From NCBI RefSeq assembly GCF_963924675.1, contig NC_089239.1:28605818-28669817 (forward strand): a stretch of DNA of 64,000 nucleotides. Reading direction: 5' to 3'. Of this stretch, positions 36,021 to 46,260 are shown one piece after another (the first letter of the stretch is position 1; every line of letters starts with the position of its first letter). The notes under the pieces are model-generated. The model did not search any database, was not told where the DNA came from, and worked only from the letters and a program-made list of their open reading frames with translations. Source of the DNA: Phocoena phocoena (taxonomy: Eukaryota > Chordata > Mammalia > Artiodactyla > Phocoenidae). The translations under genes and the position numbers were made by a program.

Positions 36021-36228
36021 GGCTTCCCTGGTGGCGCAGTGGTTGAGAGTCCGCCTGCTGATGCAGGGGACACAGGTTCGTGCCCCGGTCTGGAGGGATC
36101 CCACATGCCGCGGAGCGGCTGGGCCCGTGAGCCATGGCCGCTGAGCCTGCGCGTCTGGAGCCTGTGCTCCACAACGGGAGAGGCCACAACAGTGAGGGGC
36201 CCGCGTACCACAAAAAAAAAAAAAAAAA
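36021..36228 (+). mobile_element. CHR SINE, short GC-rich type, with 14-bp target-site duplication
   Basis: Head 'gggcttccctggtggcgcag', body 'catgccgcggagcggctggg', A tail. Duplications gaaattcaacatcg (36007-36020) and gaaactcaacatcg (36229-36242) differ at one base, so the insertion is well bounded. Confidence 0.98.
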
Positions 36229-36339
36229 GAAACTCAACATCGCATGCTTCTTTCAGGGTAAGCAACTTGATGGAAAACAAATCGAATGGCCACTGAAATA
36301 ACACAAATGCCAGCCCCAGCCCTGGATGGCCCTGCAGGC

Positions 36340-36590
36340 TGTATGGATCAGTGAGAAAAGGAACAGGGGCGTTGCCCCCAGACACATCTAGGTTCCAACT
36401 GCCTTCCAAAATTCCAACATTTACTAAGTAGACAACTCTGGACATGTACCTTAACTTTTCCACACCTCTCTTCCCTCATTTGTTAAGTCACACAAAGTCA
36501 GCATCCTTTTACTCCAATGTGAGAATTAAATTAATGTTCAAATTCTCTGAACATAAGATATGCTCAATAAATAACTTCTATCCTGCCACT
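36340..36590 (+). mobile_element. MIR SINE remnant
   Basis: Sense-strand MIR order: 'catctaggttccaactgcct', 'gacatgtaccttaacttttc', 'ttccctcatttgttaagtca', 'gagaattaaattaatgttc' and 'atatgctcaataaataactt'. Confidence 0.8.
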
Positions 36591-36844
36591 AAACCCTTGT
36601 CATTTCCATCTTATGTAAAAAGGATGTGATAACTTGGGTGGAAAGCAGAGGACTGGGACTGCTTTGATATCAACTCTCACACAAGATCCGAGCTGGTGCT
36701 ACACAGAATATGAGGGTCGCTGGACCAACACATTTTGGAGATTAAGTGGTTTGGGCTGAAGGACAGCAAGGGGGTTCATTCTTTCAAAAGAGTTTTGAGT
36801 ACATACTATGGGCAAGTCCCTTTTTCCAACAAGCCCTTAAAAAT

Positions 36845-37010
36845 AGTTATGAACCAGGTCCTGTTCTCAGCATGTTAAATACTTTATTTGAATTACCACC
36901 ATAATCCCCAGAGGCATGTAGTATTTATGGTACCGTTTCACAGATGAGGAGAAGATGGCATAGAGGTGAAGCAGGAAATGTAGCAGGTTCCCAAGCTACA
37001 GGGCAGAAGA
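36845..37010 (-). mobile_element. MIR SINE remnant
   Basis: Reversed MIR: 'gaaccaggtcctgttctcag', 'catgttaaatactttatttg', 'ccccagaggcatgtagtatt' and 'gtttcacagatgaggagaag'. Confidence 0.8.
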
Positions 37011-37039
37011 ACACACAGACTACGATGACCATGTTTGTT

Positions 37040-37159
37040 TGGATTTTTTTGGGGTGCTCCATGCGGCTGGCAGGATCTTAGTTCCCCCACCAGGGATCGA
37101 ACGTAGGCCACGGCAGTGAAAGCGCCAAGTACTAACCACTGGACCACCAGGGAACTCCA
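37040..37159 (-). mobile_element. Short CHR-type SINE, reversed, with perfect 16-bp target-site duplication
   Basis: In reverse it reads ggagttccctggtggtccag, then a B-box-like 'cgttcgatccctggtggggg' and 'actaagatcctgccagccgc', with an A-rich tail. gatgaccatgtttgtt is duplicated exactly at 37024-37039 and 37160-37175, so it is a clean single insertion of only about 120 bases. Confidence 0.97.
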
Positions 37160-37360
37160 GATGACCATGTTTGTTACAACTATATTCTCTGCCTTTTCAG
37201 TTACCAGGAGCTGCTGACTACACTGACTTCCTGTCTCTGGTGAGATCAGTTTGTAATTTTTCTTTCTGTTGAATTTTGTTTGTGATTTTTTTTTTTTTAC
37301 CTTTTACATCTGTCTCAACTGTATCAGTCTGCCCTAATTCCCTGCCTCTTGCTTAACTTT

Positions 37361-37650
37361 TAAAATTATTTTATTTTTAAACAATGAAGTATTTTTGGTG
37401 CAGCTTTCATGGGTACCCTGAGTCTCTGATCTTTAAAGGGTTTGGGTCAGCCTGGCCTGGCCTGGCTCATCCTGAAGAACCCTCGCCAGCTCTGACACTA
37501 CTTATTTTGTTTTGTTTTTGAATTTTATTTTATTTATTTTTTATACAGCAGGTTCTTATTAGTTATCTATTTTATACATATTAGTGTATATATGTCAATC
37601 CCAGTCTCCCAGTTCATCCCACCACCATCATCTCCCCCCGCCACTTGCCC
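37361..37650 (-). mobile_element. L1 3' fragment with probable 3' transduction
   Basis: The right part (about 37500-37650) is a reversed L1 3' UTR ('atacagcaggttcttattag', 'gtgtatatatgtcaatccca', 'agttcatcccaccaccatca') whose A-rich tail reads as ttttgaattttattttattt on the plus strand. To its left lies about 120 bases of non-L1 sequence (37380-37500, 'cctggcctggcctggctcat'). A second T-rich run follows, holding a minus-strand AATAAA at 37370-37375. A 22-base direct repeat (37339-37360 and 37650-37671, two differences) brackets the whole block. This fits one insertion in which L1 read through its own signal and carried flanking DNA. Confidence 0.65.
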
Positions 37651-37671
37651 CCCTTCCTCTTGCTTAATTTT

Positions 37672-38129
37672 TGTGAAGGTCAGCTAACTGCTGCACCTGC
37701 CTCTGACATTTTCAAATCTCTATATAACCTTGTCACATTTTATCAAAGACTCTCCTTTTACTCAGGCAAATTCAAGTCAAATTTCCGATAAGAATGTCTG
37801 CACTGTCTCCTCAGTGCATGGAGTATAAAATCCATACACTTTATGCTGGTGCGTGAGACCATCCATAATTGTGCTTTGACGTACCTTTATTTTTTTTCCT
37901 ACATAATCCCATCCTCCCAAAACAATCTTATTCTTGAACCCTGGACTCCTTTTCTCTCTTGAAATGGCCCCTACGTTTCCTTCCTTCCCAGTTCATAAAG
38001 CATCCCTTCCTATCACCTCCACCTCTTAAAATCATATATTTTTTTCTTCAAGGCCCCACTTAAATACATCTTCTAATAATCACCTCCTGAATTTTCCCAA
38101 GTGGAAGTATTTTTCTCGTTTTTAATGAT
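37672..38129. other. Noncoding DNA, nothing recognised
   Basis: Pyrimidine-rich on the plus strand. No gene or identifiable repeat. Confidence 0.5.
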
Positions 38130-38235
38130 TTGGGAGAGTTTGGCCTAAGTTGGATTCTGGGTCTGTCACACGCACTGTGTGTGCCTTTGGATGAGTTATA
38201 TCATCTCCAGGATTCTTGGGTCTTTATGTAAAAAC
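38130..38235 (+). mobile_element. Possible MIR remnant
   Basis: Sense MIR core in degraded form: 'ggattctgggtctgtcacac', 'gtgtgcctttggatgagtta' and 'tcatctccaggattcttggg'. Confidence 0.5.
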
Positions 38236-38839
38236 CAGTGAGCCCCTCAGGAAACTCCGAACAGGATACCTGAAGATCTCTGGCCTCATCAGGTTATGAT
38301 TCCCACTTTTCACTGAAAGCAGATGAGGCCAGCATGCTATGACTACATAGTGTCCTTAGTGAGTTACACTTAGACCTCTGTGCCCGTCCTCACAGACAGA
38401 CACGACAAGGAAGAAAAGCAAGTGTCATCTCCAAATCTTCTGCTCAAATAATTTTTTTAGCTATGACTTTTGCTTTATTATTTTTATAAGAGTTAGATAA
38501 AAGCATATCTTCTAGTGTACCAAGTTAAGAAATGATTGCAAAAGTGACAAAAAATGAAGTAAGTGGGAAATGACCTCTCCTGTCTTTCTCCGAGCACAGG
38601 GGTCATGCCATGCCAGCTCTAAAGCAGATTATCCTATGGGTGACAAACCCCACCCTCAGACTGATGACAGGGCCAGCAATACTGGACATTTCATTCAATA
38701 AGGAATCTTGTAAGTTACACCCTTCTATTTGTAACTGACTCTTACTGTCCTAAGGTTTCTAACTTATTGCAATCACATAAAATAAGGTAAGATCTTTCCC
38801 AAGGGGTGAGATAATTCTAAGGTTGATAGAAGGTATTTT
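38236..38839. other. Noncoding DNA, nothing recognised
   Basis: No coding frame above background and no identifiable repeat. Confidence 0.5.
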
Positions 38840-38935
38840 GAGCTCGTAAGACTGCTGGGAAGATATAAATAAAATAAGGTGTGTTGAGTACCTAGGACAC
38901 TACAAAGCATATATTAGACAGTCAGTAAAAATCCC
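38840..38935 (+). mobile_element. MIR 3' fragment
   Basis: The pattern 'gctgggaagatataaataaa', 'aggtgtgttgagtacctagg' and 'cagtcagtaaaaa' matches the 3' half of MIR in sense orientation. Confidence 0.5.
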
Positions 38936-39939
38936 CTTTCCTATTTTTTCTACTTTGTTATGCCCTAACAATATGCTTTTAAATTTGTCTTCTTTTATTT
39001 TACATACAAAGACCTGGACCTCTTTAATGCACACAATTTGATGAGTCTTCTAGTTGTGGTGGGCCATTCTTCTTTACTGTCCAAGACTGTGAACTCTTCG
39101 TGGACAAAACCCCCAACTTGTTCACCACTGCATATTTACCCAGCTTCTGCATATAGCAGTTATTAGTAAATGCTGGAATTAAATTGACTCTGCTAAGTTT
39201 GATATACTGAGGCTACACTGATACTTTTAGCTGAAGAACAACTGGGGAACAGCTTGCACAGACTTTTCATTGAACTAATGAGTGAGCTCAATATGCAAAT
39301 AGCTTAAACAGGCAAGACAGGAATGAACACAAAGACTGTTTTGTTGTGAAACTAACCAGGCATGGGTTTTGAGTTTAAGAGAGCCTGGCTTGCTTAGGCA
39401 TTTCTAAAGACCTGGATGAACGCACTACATCTTTCACACTGTCATGTATTTTTGTAAATTTGTAAAATCACAGTTGATTAAAAAGCCTTTCTACCTCCTC
39501 TGCGGTTTGTCCTTTGCCTCACTTTTGCTTTTATTGGGTAAATGGCAGTGGATGCAGGTACTTTCAGGATCCAATAAAGGGGACGTTGAGTGGAGAACAC
39601 ATTTAACCCGATTACATGGTTTGCAGCTACTTCTGTGAACAACTCTTCCAGTATATAAATGGTTTCCAGTTACACTTCTTTAGCCCATGGTGCCAAACTA
39701 CACAGCGCTGTGACAAATTTTCAGGGAAAGGAGATGAGTCACTGTTTGGACATAGCCTGGCATTGTAAATACACGGGTAGTAGAGAAAAGACAAAATTTG
39801 AAATGTGTGTCTCCAACAGCTAGACTTGTAAAAGTCTTCTAATCATCGGATGCGTAAAAAACATAGACAGAAGACCTGAAGATACCTCCTAGAAGGAGTA
39901 TCCTTAGTAATCCAGTATATAAATCAATATAAATGCAGG
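38936..39939. other. Noncoding DNA, nothing recognised
   Basis: No gene. A 64-codon frame at 39444-39638 has no motif support. Confidence 0.5.
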
Positions 39940-40385
39940 TGGTGGACTGAACAACTAGCCCTATTTCTTCATGTCTCTATCCATCCACATTTCGCTACGC
40001 TCTCATTACAGGGGAATTGCACTTGCTCAGCCATCTCTTCACTCTTCCAAATGGCATACTTTGCCCAAAGGAATGAGGTGGAAATAGCAATGTGTCCATT
40101 CTGGCCTGGGCTTTCAGAGACAAACCATCGTTCTGCTTGCCTGCCTTACCTCTGCAACTGCCATGAGCAAAATATGCCCTGTTTAGCTCCCAGTTCTAGA
40201 AGAAAAAGAGTAGAGCCACCTGGCTGACCCACAGAACTTCAGCGAGAAGCCAGGCTGTCCCAGCCACCTAGCTGAGGCACCTGGGCCAGCCAAGCACCAG
40301 GCACCCCATAGATCCATGAGAATGAATAATTCTTAGCTAAGCCACTAGTCCGGTCACGCAGCAGTGTTACGGAAGTACATAAATG
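39940..40385 (+). mobile_element. Ancient LTR-like repeat
   Basis: The 3' part ('atgagaatgaataattctta', 'gctaagccactagtccg', 'cgcagcagtgttacgg') has the layout of a mammalian LTR end. A degraded AATAAA is followed by the 'aagccact' and 'cagca' motifs common to MaLR/ERVL LTRs. The middle ('tgcctgccttacctctgcaa', 'cagctgaggcacctgggcc'-like) fits. Subfamily not assigned. No coding sequence. Confidence 0.45.
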
Positions 40386-40724
40386 ACCCAATGTGATCAC
40401 TCCCTTTTTTGTTGGAGATTGAATGACATAAGTTTATTAGCACTGAAACGCTTGAGAACAGTGTAATTGAAATAAAGCGTACTAAGTGTAAAGTTGCACG
40501 TTTTAGGAATCCAAGCATCCCCAATAAATTTTGACCAGCAATAGTAGAGACTAAATTTAATCTCTATTTTCTCTATAGAAAATACAGCAAAATCAGTACC
40601 ATACAAACACTTCAAAGAAATTGTAAAATACATTAAAAAGATTATTACTGTATATCAGAAATTTTATATATATATTTGTGTGTGTGTGGTATTTACGGAC
40701 ATGTTAATTCTTTAAATTTATTAT

Positions 40725-42680
40725 TTTTTCAGATTTCTTTTTTAACTGCTTTATTGAGGTGTGATAGCCGTTAAATAAATGGCACATGTCTGAAGTATAT
40801 AATTTGGTACGTTTTGATACGTATATACACCCATGAAACCAACACCGTAATCAGAATACGAATAGGTCCATCATCTCAAAAACCCTCCCACCCTTGTTGA
40901 ACCTGACCCCCACCCCTGCCTACCCGCGGCCCCTTCACGAAGCAACCACGGCTCTGCTTTCTATCCCTACTGATTAGTCTGCATTTTCTAGAATTTTACG
41001 TGAATTCAATGACCTATCTGCTCATTTTTGTGTGGCTTCTCTTATCCACGTTGTTGTAGCAATGGCTTATTCCTTTTTTCCTTTTTTTTTTTTTTTTGGT
41101 AAATACCCCACTGTGTGAATTGGCCATAGTTTGTTTAAACATTCACCCCCTGATGAACATGTAGATTATTTCCAGCATTTGGGTAACACAAACAAAGGTG
41201 ATATGCACGTTCACGTCTAAGTCTTTATATGGACATATGCATTGATATCCCTCGGGCAAACGCCAAGGAGTGGAATGAATGAATATGTGGTACGTGTGTA
41301 TTTAGCTTTTTAAGAATTTGCTGATCCGTTTTCCAAAAATCATTGTCATCATTTTATATTTCCACCATCATTATGAGAGAGTTCTAGTTCCTACACATCC
41401 TTGCCAAGACTTGGTCTGGACAGTCTTTTTCTTTTCTTTCTTCTTTAGTTATTCCAACAGTTGGTTAGTGATTTCTCATTGTGGCTCCATTTGCATTTAC
41501 CTAAAATGACAAATAAGTTGAGTATCTTTCAAGTACTAAATTGCTATCTGGATATCCTCTTTGGTGAAGTGTCTGTTCCAATTTCTTCCCATTTATATAT
41601 AGGGCTATTTTCTTATTACTGAGTTTAGATCATTATTTGCATATTCTGGATACAAAGTCTTTTATCAGCTGTCTGATTTGCAAATATTTTCTCCAAGTCC
41701 TTGACTTGTCTTTTCATTTCCAAAAAGAGTCTTATTAAGAAGAGATGTTTTCATTTTGATAAACTCCAATTTATCAATTTATTCTTTTATAGATAATTCT
41801 TTTGGTATTGTACCTATAAGATCTTTGCCTAACCTATAGTCATAAAGGTTATTTTTCCTATATTTTTCTTCTAGAGGTTTCATAGATTAGTTATGCCATA
41901 TTTTGAATTAATATTTGTATACGGGACGAGATACAGAGTAAAGTTTGTTGGCTTGCTTGTTTTTGCCTCTGATTCTTAAAAAAACGATCTTCTTTTCCAC
42001 CGAATTGCTACTGCACTTTGTTTAAAAGTCAATTGGCCGTACACACGTAGGTGTTAACCTGGAATCACTATTTTGTTCAATGATGTATATGTTTATCTTA
42101 ATGCTAGCACCATATATATATTGTATTATAATATAAACTATATTATAATATGTATAATATATTATACATATATAATGTTGTATTAGATTTGTTGGAAGTG
42201 TGTTAAAACTTTTTGCGTCTATTTTATGAGACATATTGTTCTGTATTTTTCTTGTAATATCTTTGGTTTTTATATCAGAGTAATTCTGGCATCATAGAAT
42301 AAACTGTGAATTTCCCCTTCTTTTTCAGTTTTCTGGAAGATTTTCGTATAGCATTGACATTATTTCTTCATTAAATATTTTATAGAATTAACCAGTGAAG
42401 ACATCTGGATATACAGATATTTCAGGGGAAGATTTTCAGCAATAAATTCCCTTTCTCTGATAGTTGTAGAGTGACTCAGCCTGTCTTGTGTGAGCCTTGA
42501 TAGTTTGTGTCCTTAAGGAAACTTTTCCACTTCATCTATGTTGCTGTATCTATCATCTTGAAGCTGTCTGTGATACTCCCTTATTACTCTCTTAATAGCT
42601 TATTATCATTTTAATATGTTTTATTGTAAATATTCACTTTTCTGTTCATAACTTTGTATTCTTTGTCAAAAAAGTATTTA
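40725..42680 (-). mobile_element. Long old L1M, reversed (3' UTR into RT domain)
   Basis: Read on the plus strand it begins with a 'ctttattgaggtgtgatagc' tail and runs through 'acccatgaaaccaacaccgt' and 'cattcaccccctgatgaac'. It continues with 'tttttaagaatttgctgatc', 'catttgcatttacctaaaat' and 'caaatattttctccaagtcc', then back into the RT region ('tctggcatcatagaataa'-like). Nearly 2 kb of continuous L1 order is preserved, all frames broken. A palindromic AT-rich patch at 42105-42185 has expanded inside it. Confidence 0.92.
42105..42185. repeat. AT-rich palindromic low-complexity tract
   Basis: Consists almost entirely of tata, ttataata and atataatat units with many self-complementary stretches. 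It is likely unstable and hard to sequence. Confidence 0.8.
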
Positions 42681-44142
42681 ATCTTATAGAAATACATATT
42701 CTGGAAGTGTTCCTGTTATTAACCTGCATCATCTTAGAGGTGGCTGCTCTTCTCAAATGTACTTTGCTGCTTTAAGGATATGTGCAGGACCACCCTTCCC
42801 CAACTGGCGCACCATCAAGTCTCTTTCCACCAGAAGACAACTGGTAACGAAGACGGGGTCAGCAGGTGATATTTTTGGAGGATATGTGGCTATAGTGACT
42901 AAGTTTTCTGAGCACAAATCCATGCATTTTCTAGAGTGTCAACTCTAAAATGCTGTCACTACCACTGACCAGAATTCCTTCCATCACGAACACCGGATGT
43001 GATTTAGATACTATTGACCGTGTGCACTAAACAAGTACTTGCATTAAGAATTTGCATAAGAGAAGAGGAGGAGCTATCAGACATATAACCACCACCATCG
43101 GCTACTGTTTACCTGTTCCTGATACCTTGTACAACAACAGTAAGGTGGAACAAAGAATACAGCGTGAAAATAAAATATATGAAATACAAAGAACAAGAGA
43201 TGAATGACTAATCATTCAATGGGACTTCTAGGTCTTCTGTTACGATTTTCTGCTGTGCTAATACCTGAGCTTTTAGCTCCTTTCTATTTCTTTCAAAATA
43301 TATTATTGAAGATTGTTACTTAATTTAAAAGGCCCTTTAATGTTTTTCTAATTTCATAGATTATCTGTCCATACCATGCTCTTTGAACAATCTCTCCACC
43401 TCCGCACTCACACACACAATATAATGGACCTCTTTTACCACTAATCCTCAGGGAAAGATAACTCAAAATTGTCCATAACCGTTTAATACAACCCCAAATG
43501 TGTTTTGGGTACATTTTTACCCAATTGAATACTTAATCATCCACGTCATACTGGCTAACCTGGTATATTACCATTTATTACTCCATATTGAAAAGTTCCT
43601 CTATCTATAGAAACATATACCTAATGGTCTTCCAGGATTCTTTCACTGCAAAATTTTCAGAGACATTAAGAAAATCTGTTATCCATAACATTCCTTTTCA
43701 AATCTCTGTATGTGTCAGGTTTTATTTTACTTATCCAAAAACTGATGACTATGAAAGGTACAGGATTTAATATGTCACACCAATTTCACTCTCATACAAA
43801 ATTCCTTATATCCACATGACACTAAGAAAACCCTCATAGACCAGGTGAGGAATTTTCATGGAGTAAATTAAAGAATCAGTATTTTGAAGACGGGGCCAGG
43901 TCCCAAGTGGCATCTACCTGTGATATACCCATGTATTCACAATACTCAGGAAAAATGGGACCTTGTTTTTGATATAAAAGTACCAAGATTATGAATGGTC
44001 ATAGGGGTGGGTAATTAGAAAGTTTGGGAGAAATGCTCAAGGACTGAAGTCAGGGCAAGTTTTAATTCCTCAGCAGAACTGGATTCTTGAGTACTGGAGA
44101 CACAAGAACTGATGCCATTATAACAGAGCCTCATGAACGGAG
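42681..44142. other. Noncoding DNA, nothing recognised
   Basis: No frame above 64 codons and no identifiable interspersed repeat. Confidence 0.5.
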
Positions 44143-44362
44143 GCAGTGTAGCTTAGTGGTTAACAACAGACTCTTGGGCCACATAGATCGAAACTGAAAT
44201 TCTCACCCCTCTTCTTCATGTCCTCGGGAGAAATTTTTTTAATCTCTCTAATTACAAGGTCCCCAATCTATGTAATAATAGAACTTACCTAATATTCTTA
44301 CAATAATAAATAAATAAGGACTAATGAAAAAAGTTAGTACAAAACTTGACAGAGGACAAAAA
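44143..44362 (+). mobile_element. MIR SINE remnant
   Basis: Starts with the tRNA-like MIR head 'cagtgtagcttagtggttaa', then 'gactcttgggccacatagat'. It continues to 'cttcttcatgtcctcggg', 'ctatgtaataatagaactta' and an AT-rich end that abuts an MLT1 LTR. Confidence 0.8.
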
Positions 44363-44368
44363 TGTTAG

Positions 44369-44727
44369 TGCCACAGACTGAATATTTGTGTTTCCCCAAA
44401 ATGTATACGTTGAAACCTAATCCTTAACACACTGCTATTAGGAGGTGAGGCCTTTGGGAGGTGAACAGATCATGAGGGGTAGGGCTATGGTGAATGGGAT
44501 TAGTGCCCTTACAAAAGGCACCCCACAGAACTTCCGTGTCTCTTCTGCCAGGTAAGGACATAGAGAGAAGACAATGTTTATGAAAAGGAAGTGGGTTCTC
44601 ATCAGATACAGATGTGCCAGCACCTTGATCCTGGACGCCCCAGTCCCCAGAACTGTGAGCAATGATTTCTGTTGTTTATAAGCCATCCAGTCTCTGGAAC
44701 TTAGTGACAGCAGCCCAAGAGAGTTGG
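44369..44727 (+). mobile_element. MLT1-type LTR (ERVL-MaLR)
   Basis: Classic MaLR LTR order: 'cagactgaatatttgtgttt', 'ggaggtgaggcctttgggag', 'gggattagtgcccttacaaa', 'ccccagaactgtgagcaatg', 'gtttataagccatccagtct' and 'gacagcagcccaagagagtt'. It is a solo LTR with no internal region visible next to it and carries no coding sequence. Confidence 0.9.
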
Positions 44728-45324
44728 CCTGTATTATCTTAGCCTGGTTTAGAAACAGGGCCACTGAGAGGTTAAGCACAGCCTAGTTTCCACCCCAAGT
44801 AAACAGCAGATTCTGCACTCAAGCCAGGCTCCCTCACTCCAAGATCTCAAGAAGTATTCCCACTCTCCTACTGTCTTATTCCATCTCCTCTTTTGTGGAT
44901 GCCTATCACTTGTTACTAGGCATACTGTTGCAGTGGACGTCCCAACATAAGTACTTAAGGTATATACATGCCTGCACAGTCCATAGAGACGATGTGAACC
45001 TATGTCTGTGCCTGGAAACCCACAGCATCCTTCCACCTTGACGACGCGTAGCACAACAACCAGAGATGTGCAGTCACACGAGAAAATGTAACGTTACAGA
45101 GGGCAAAGGCGGAAAAGGACAAGGTGAGTGGAACGACTCAACCCTTACAGACTGAGAGAGTTAAAGAGACAAGAGAAAAGACATCTAGCAAGGATGCTCA
45201 CAAGCATTCAAGACAGCCTACCTAAAACGAGGAAATGAGACAATAAACAAAGTTGGAACTGGCTGAAAAGTGACTTGGTGAGAGACTGTTGTTTTCACAA
45301 TAATCAGTCCTATAAACTAGACTT
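44728..45324. other. Noncoding DNA, nothing recognised
   Basis: A 101-codon minus frame at 44749-45054 has no recognisable domain. Confidence 0.5.
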
Positions 45325-45430
45325 TTTAGTATTGAAGTATAGAATAAAAATTACAGGTGTACAGCTTGCGTTATTATCTCAAAATCGATACACCTAGGCT
45401 AAGAAATAGCCACAATTCAGAATAGAATTA
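45325..45430 (-). mobile_element. Old L1M 3' UTR fragment, reversed
   Basis: 'tattgaagtatagaataaaa', 'aggtgtacagcttgcg' and 'gctaagaaatagccaca' follow the reversed L1M 3' end. Confidence 0.55.
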
Positions 45431-45904
45431 TATGTATATATGTATACATATACATACATGTATATAGATATATGTCATTACCTGCATCTATCACTTGGAT
45501 TTCAAATGTTATATCGATTTAGTGCTGATTAACTTGATTATAGTTATAAGGATATTTATTTACTTTCACCAGTAGGATAAGTTTTTCTGAAAATTATTTT
45601 TAAAATAAAAAAATTCAGGATATCATACTAAGAAAATGAAAAGCCCAAATACTTCTTGGATTCAAACGAATAAAATCATAACCCAAATCCTACCTGGTAA
45701 CATTTCAGATGGTTTATGACTATTTTCCACAATGATATACCAAGTGAATCTCATATTTATAGTAGATTCCAGTGAAAATCACCCTTCATTAAACAAAAAG
45801 GTCAGCAAGGAAAAGATCGTATCTTTTTAGACCAGGAGAGAAAATGCATTTACAAACAACAAGGTGTTTTTTGTTTGTTTACATATTTGTTCTGCCCCTG
45901 TGAC
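45431..45904. other. AT-rich noncoding DNA
   Basis: Begins with a tatgtatata-type low-complexity patch (45430-45475). Nothing else recognised. Confidence 0.5.
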
Positions 45905-46260
45905 GATCGATGTATGTGTCAACTTGGTTAGACTGTGGTGCCCAGATACTTGGTCAGACACCGGTGGAGATGCTGCTGTGAAGGCATTTTGTCAGGCGTG
46001 ATTAACATTTAAATCGGTAGACCTTGAGAGTACACGCTACCCTTTAAACTGTGGGTGAGCCTTAAGAGCAAAAGACCTTCAAAGAAACAGACTGAGCTCC
46101 TCCAAAGGAAGAAGAAATTCTGTCTCCATACTTGGGCTTTGACATCCACCTCTCCCTCTGCACCCAGCCTGCTGGCTGGCGCTGCAGAATGTGGACGGGC
46201 AAGCCCCTCCAATCACGGGAACCAACTCCTCAAAATAGAAACCTCTGTCTCTCGGATTTG
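45905..46260 (+). mobile_element. Ancient ERVL-class LTR-like repeat
   Basis: The block order matches a widespread old mammalian LTR-like repeat: 'tatgtgtcaacttggttaga', 'gattaacatttaaatcggta', 'cacctctccctctgcaccc'-like and 'gggaaccaactcctcaaaat'. The class assignment is from memory and the subfamily is not given. No coding sequence. Confidence 0.5.

Noticed and set aside
44369..44727. Full endogenous retrovirus at one of the MLT1 LTRs
   Set aside because: Each MLT1 copy (44369, 54968, 57305) is a solo LTR. No paired LTR or internal genes lie next to it.
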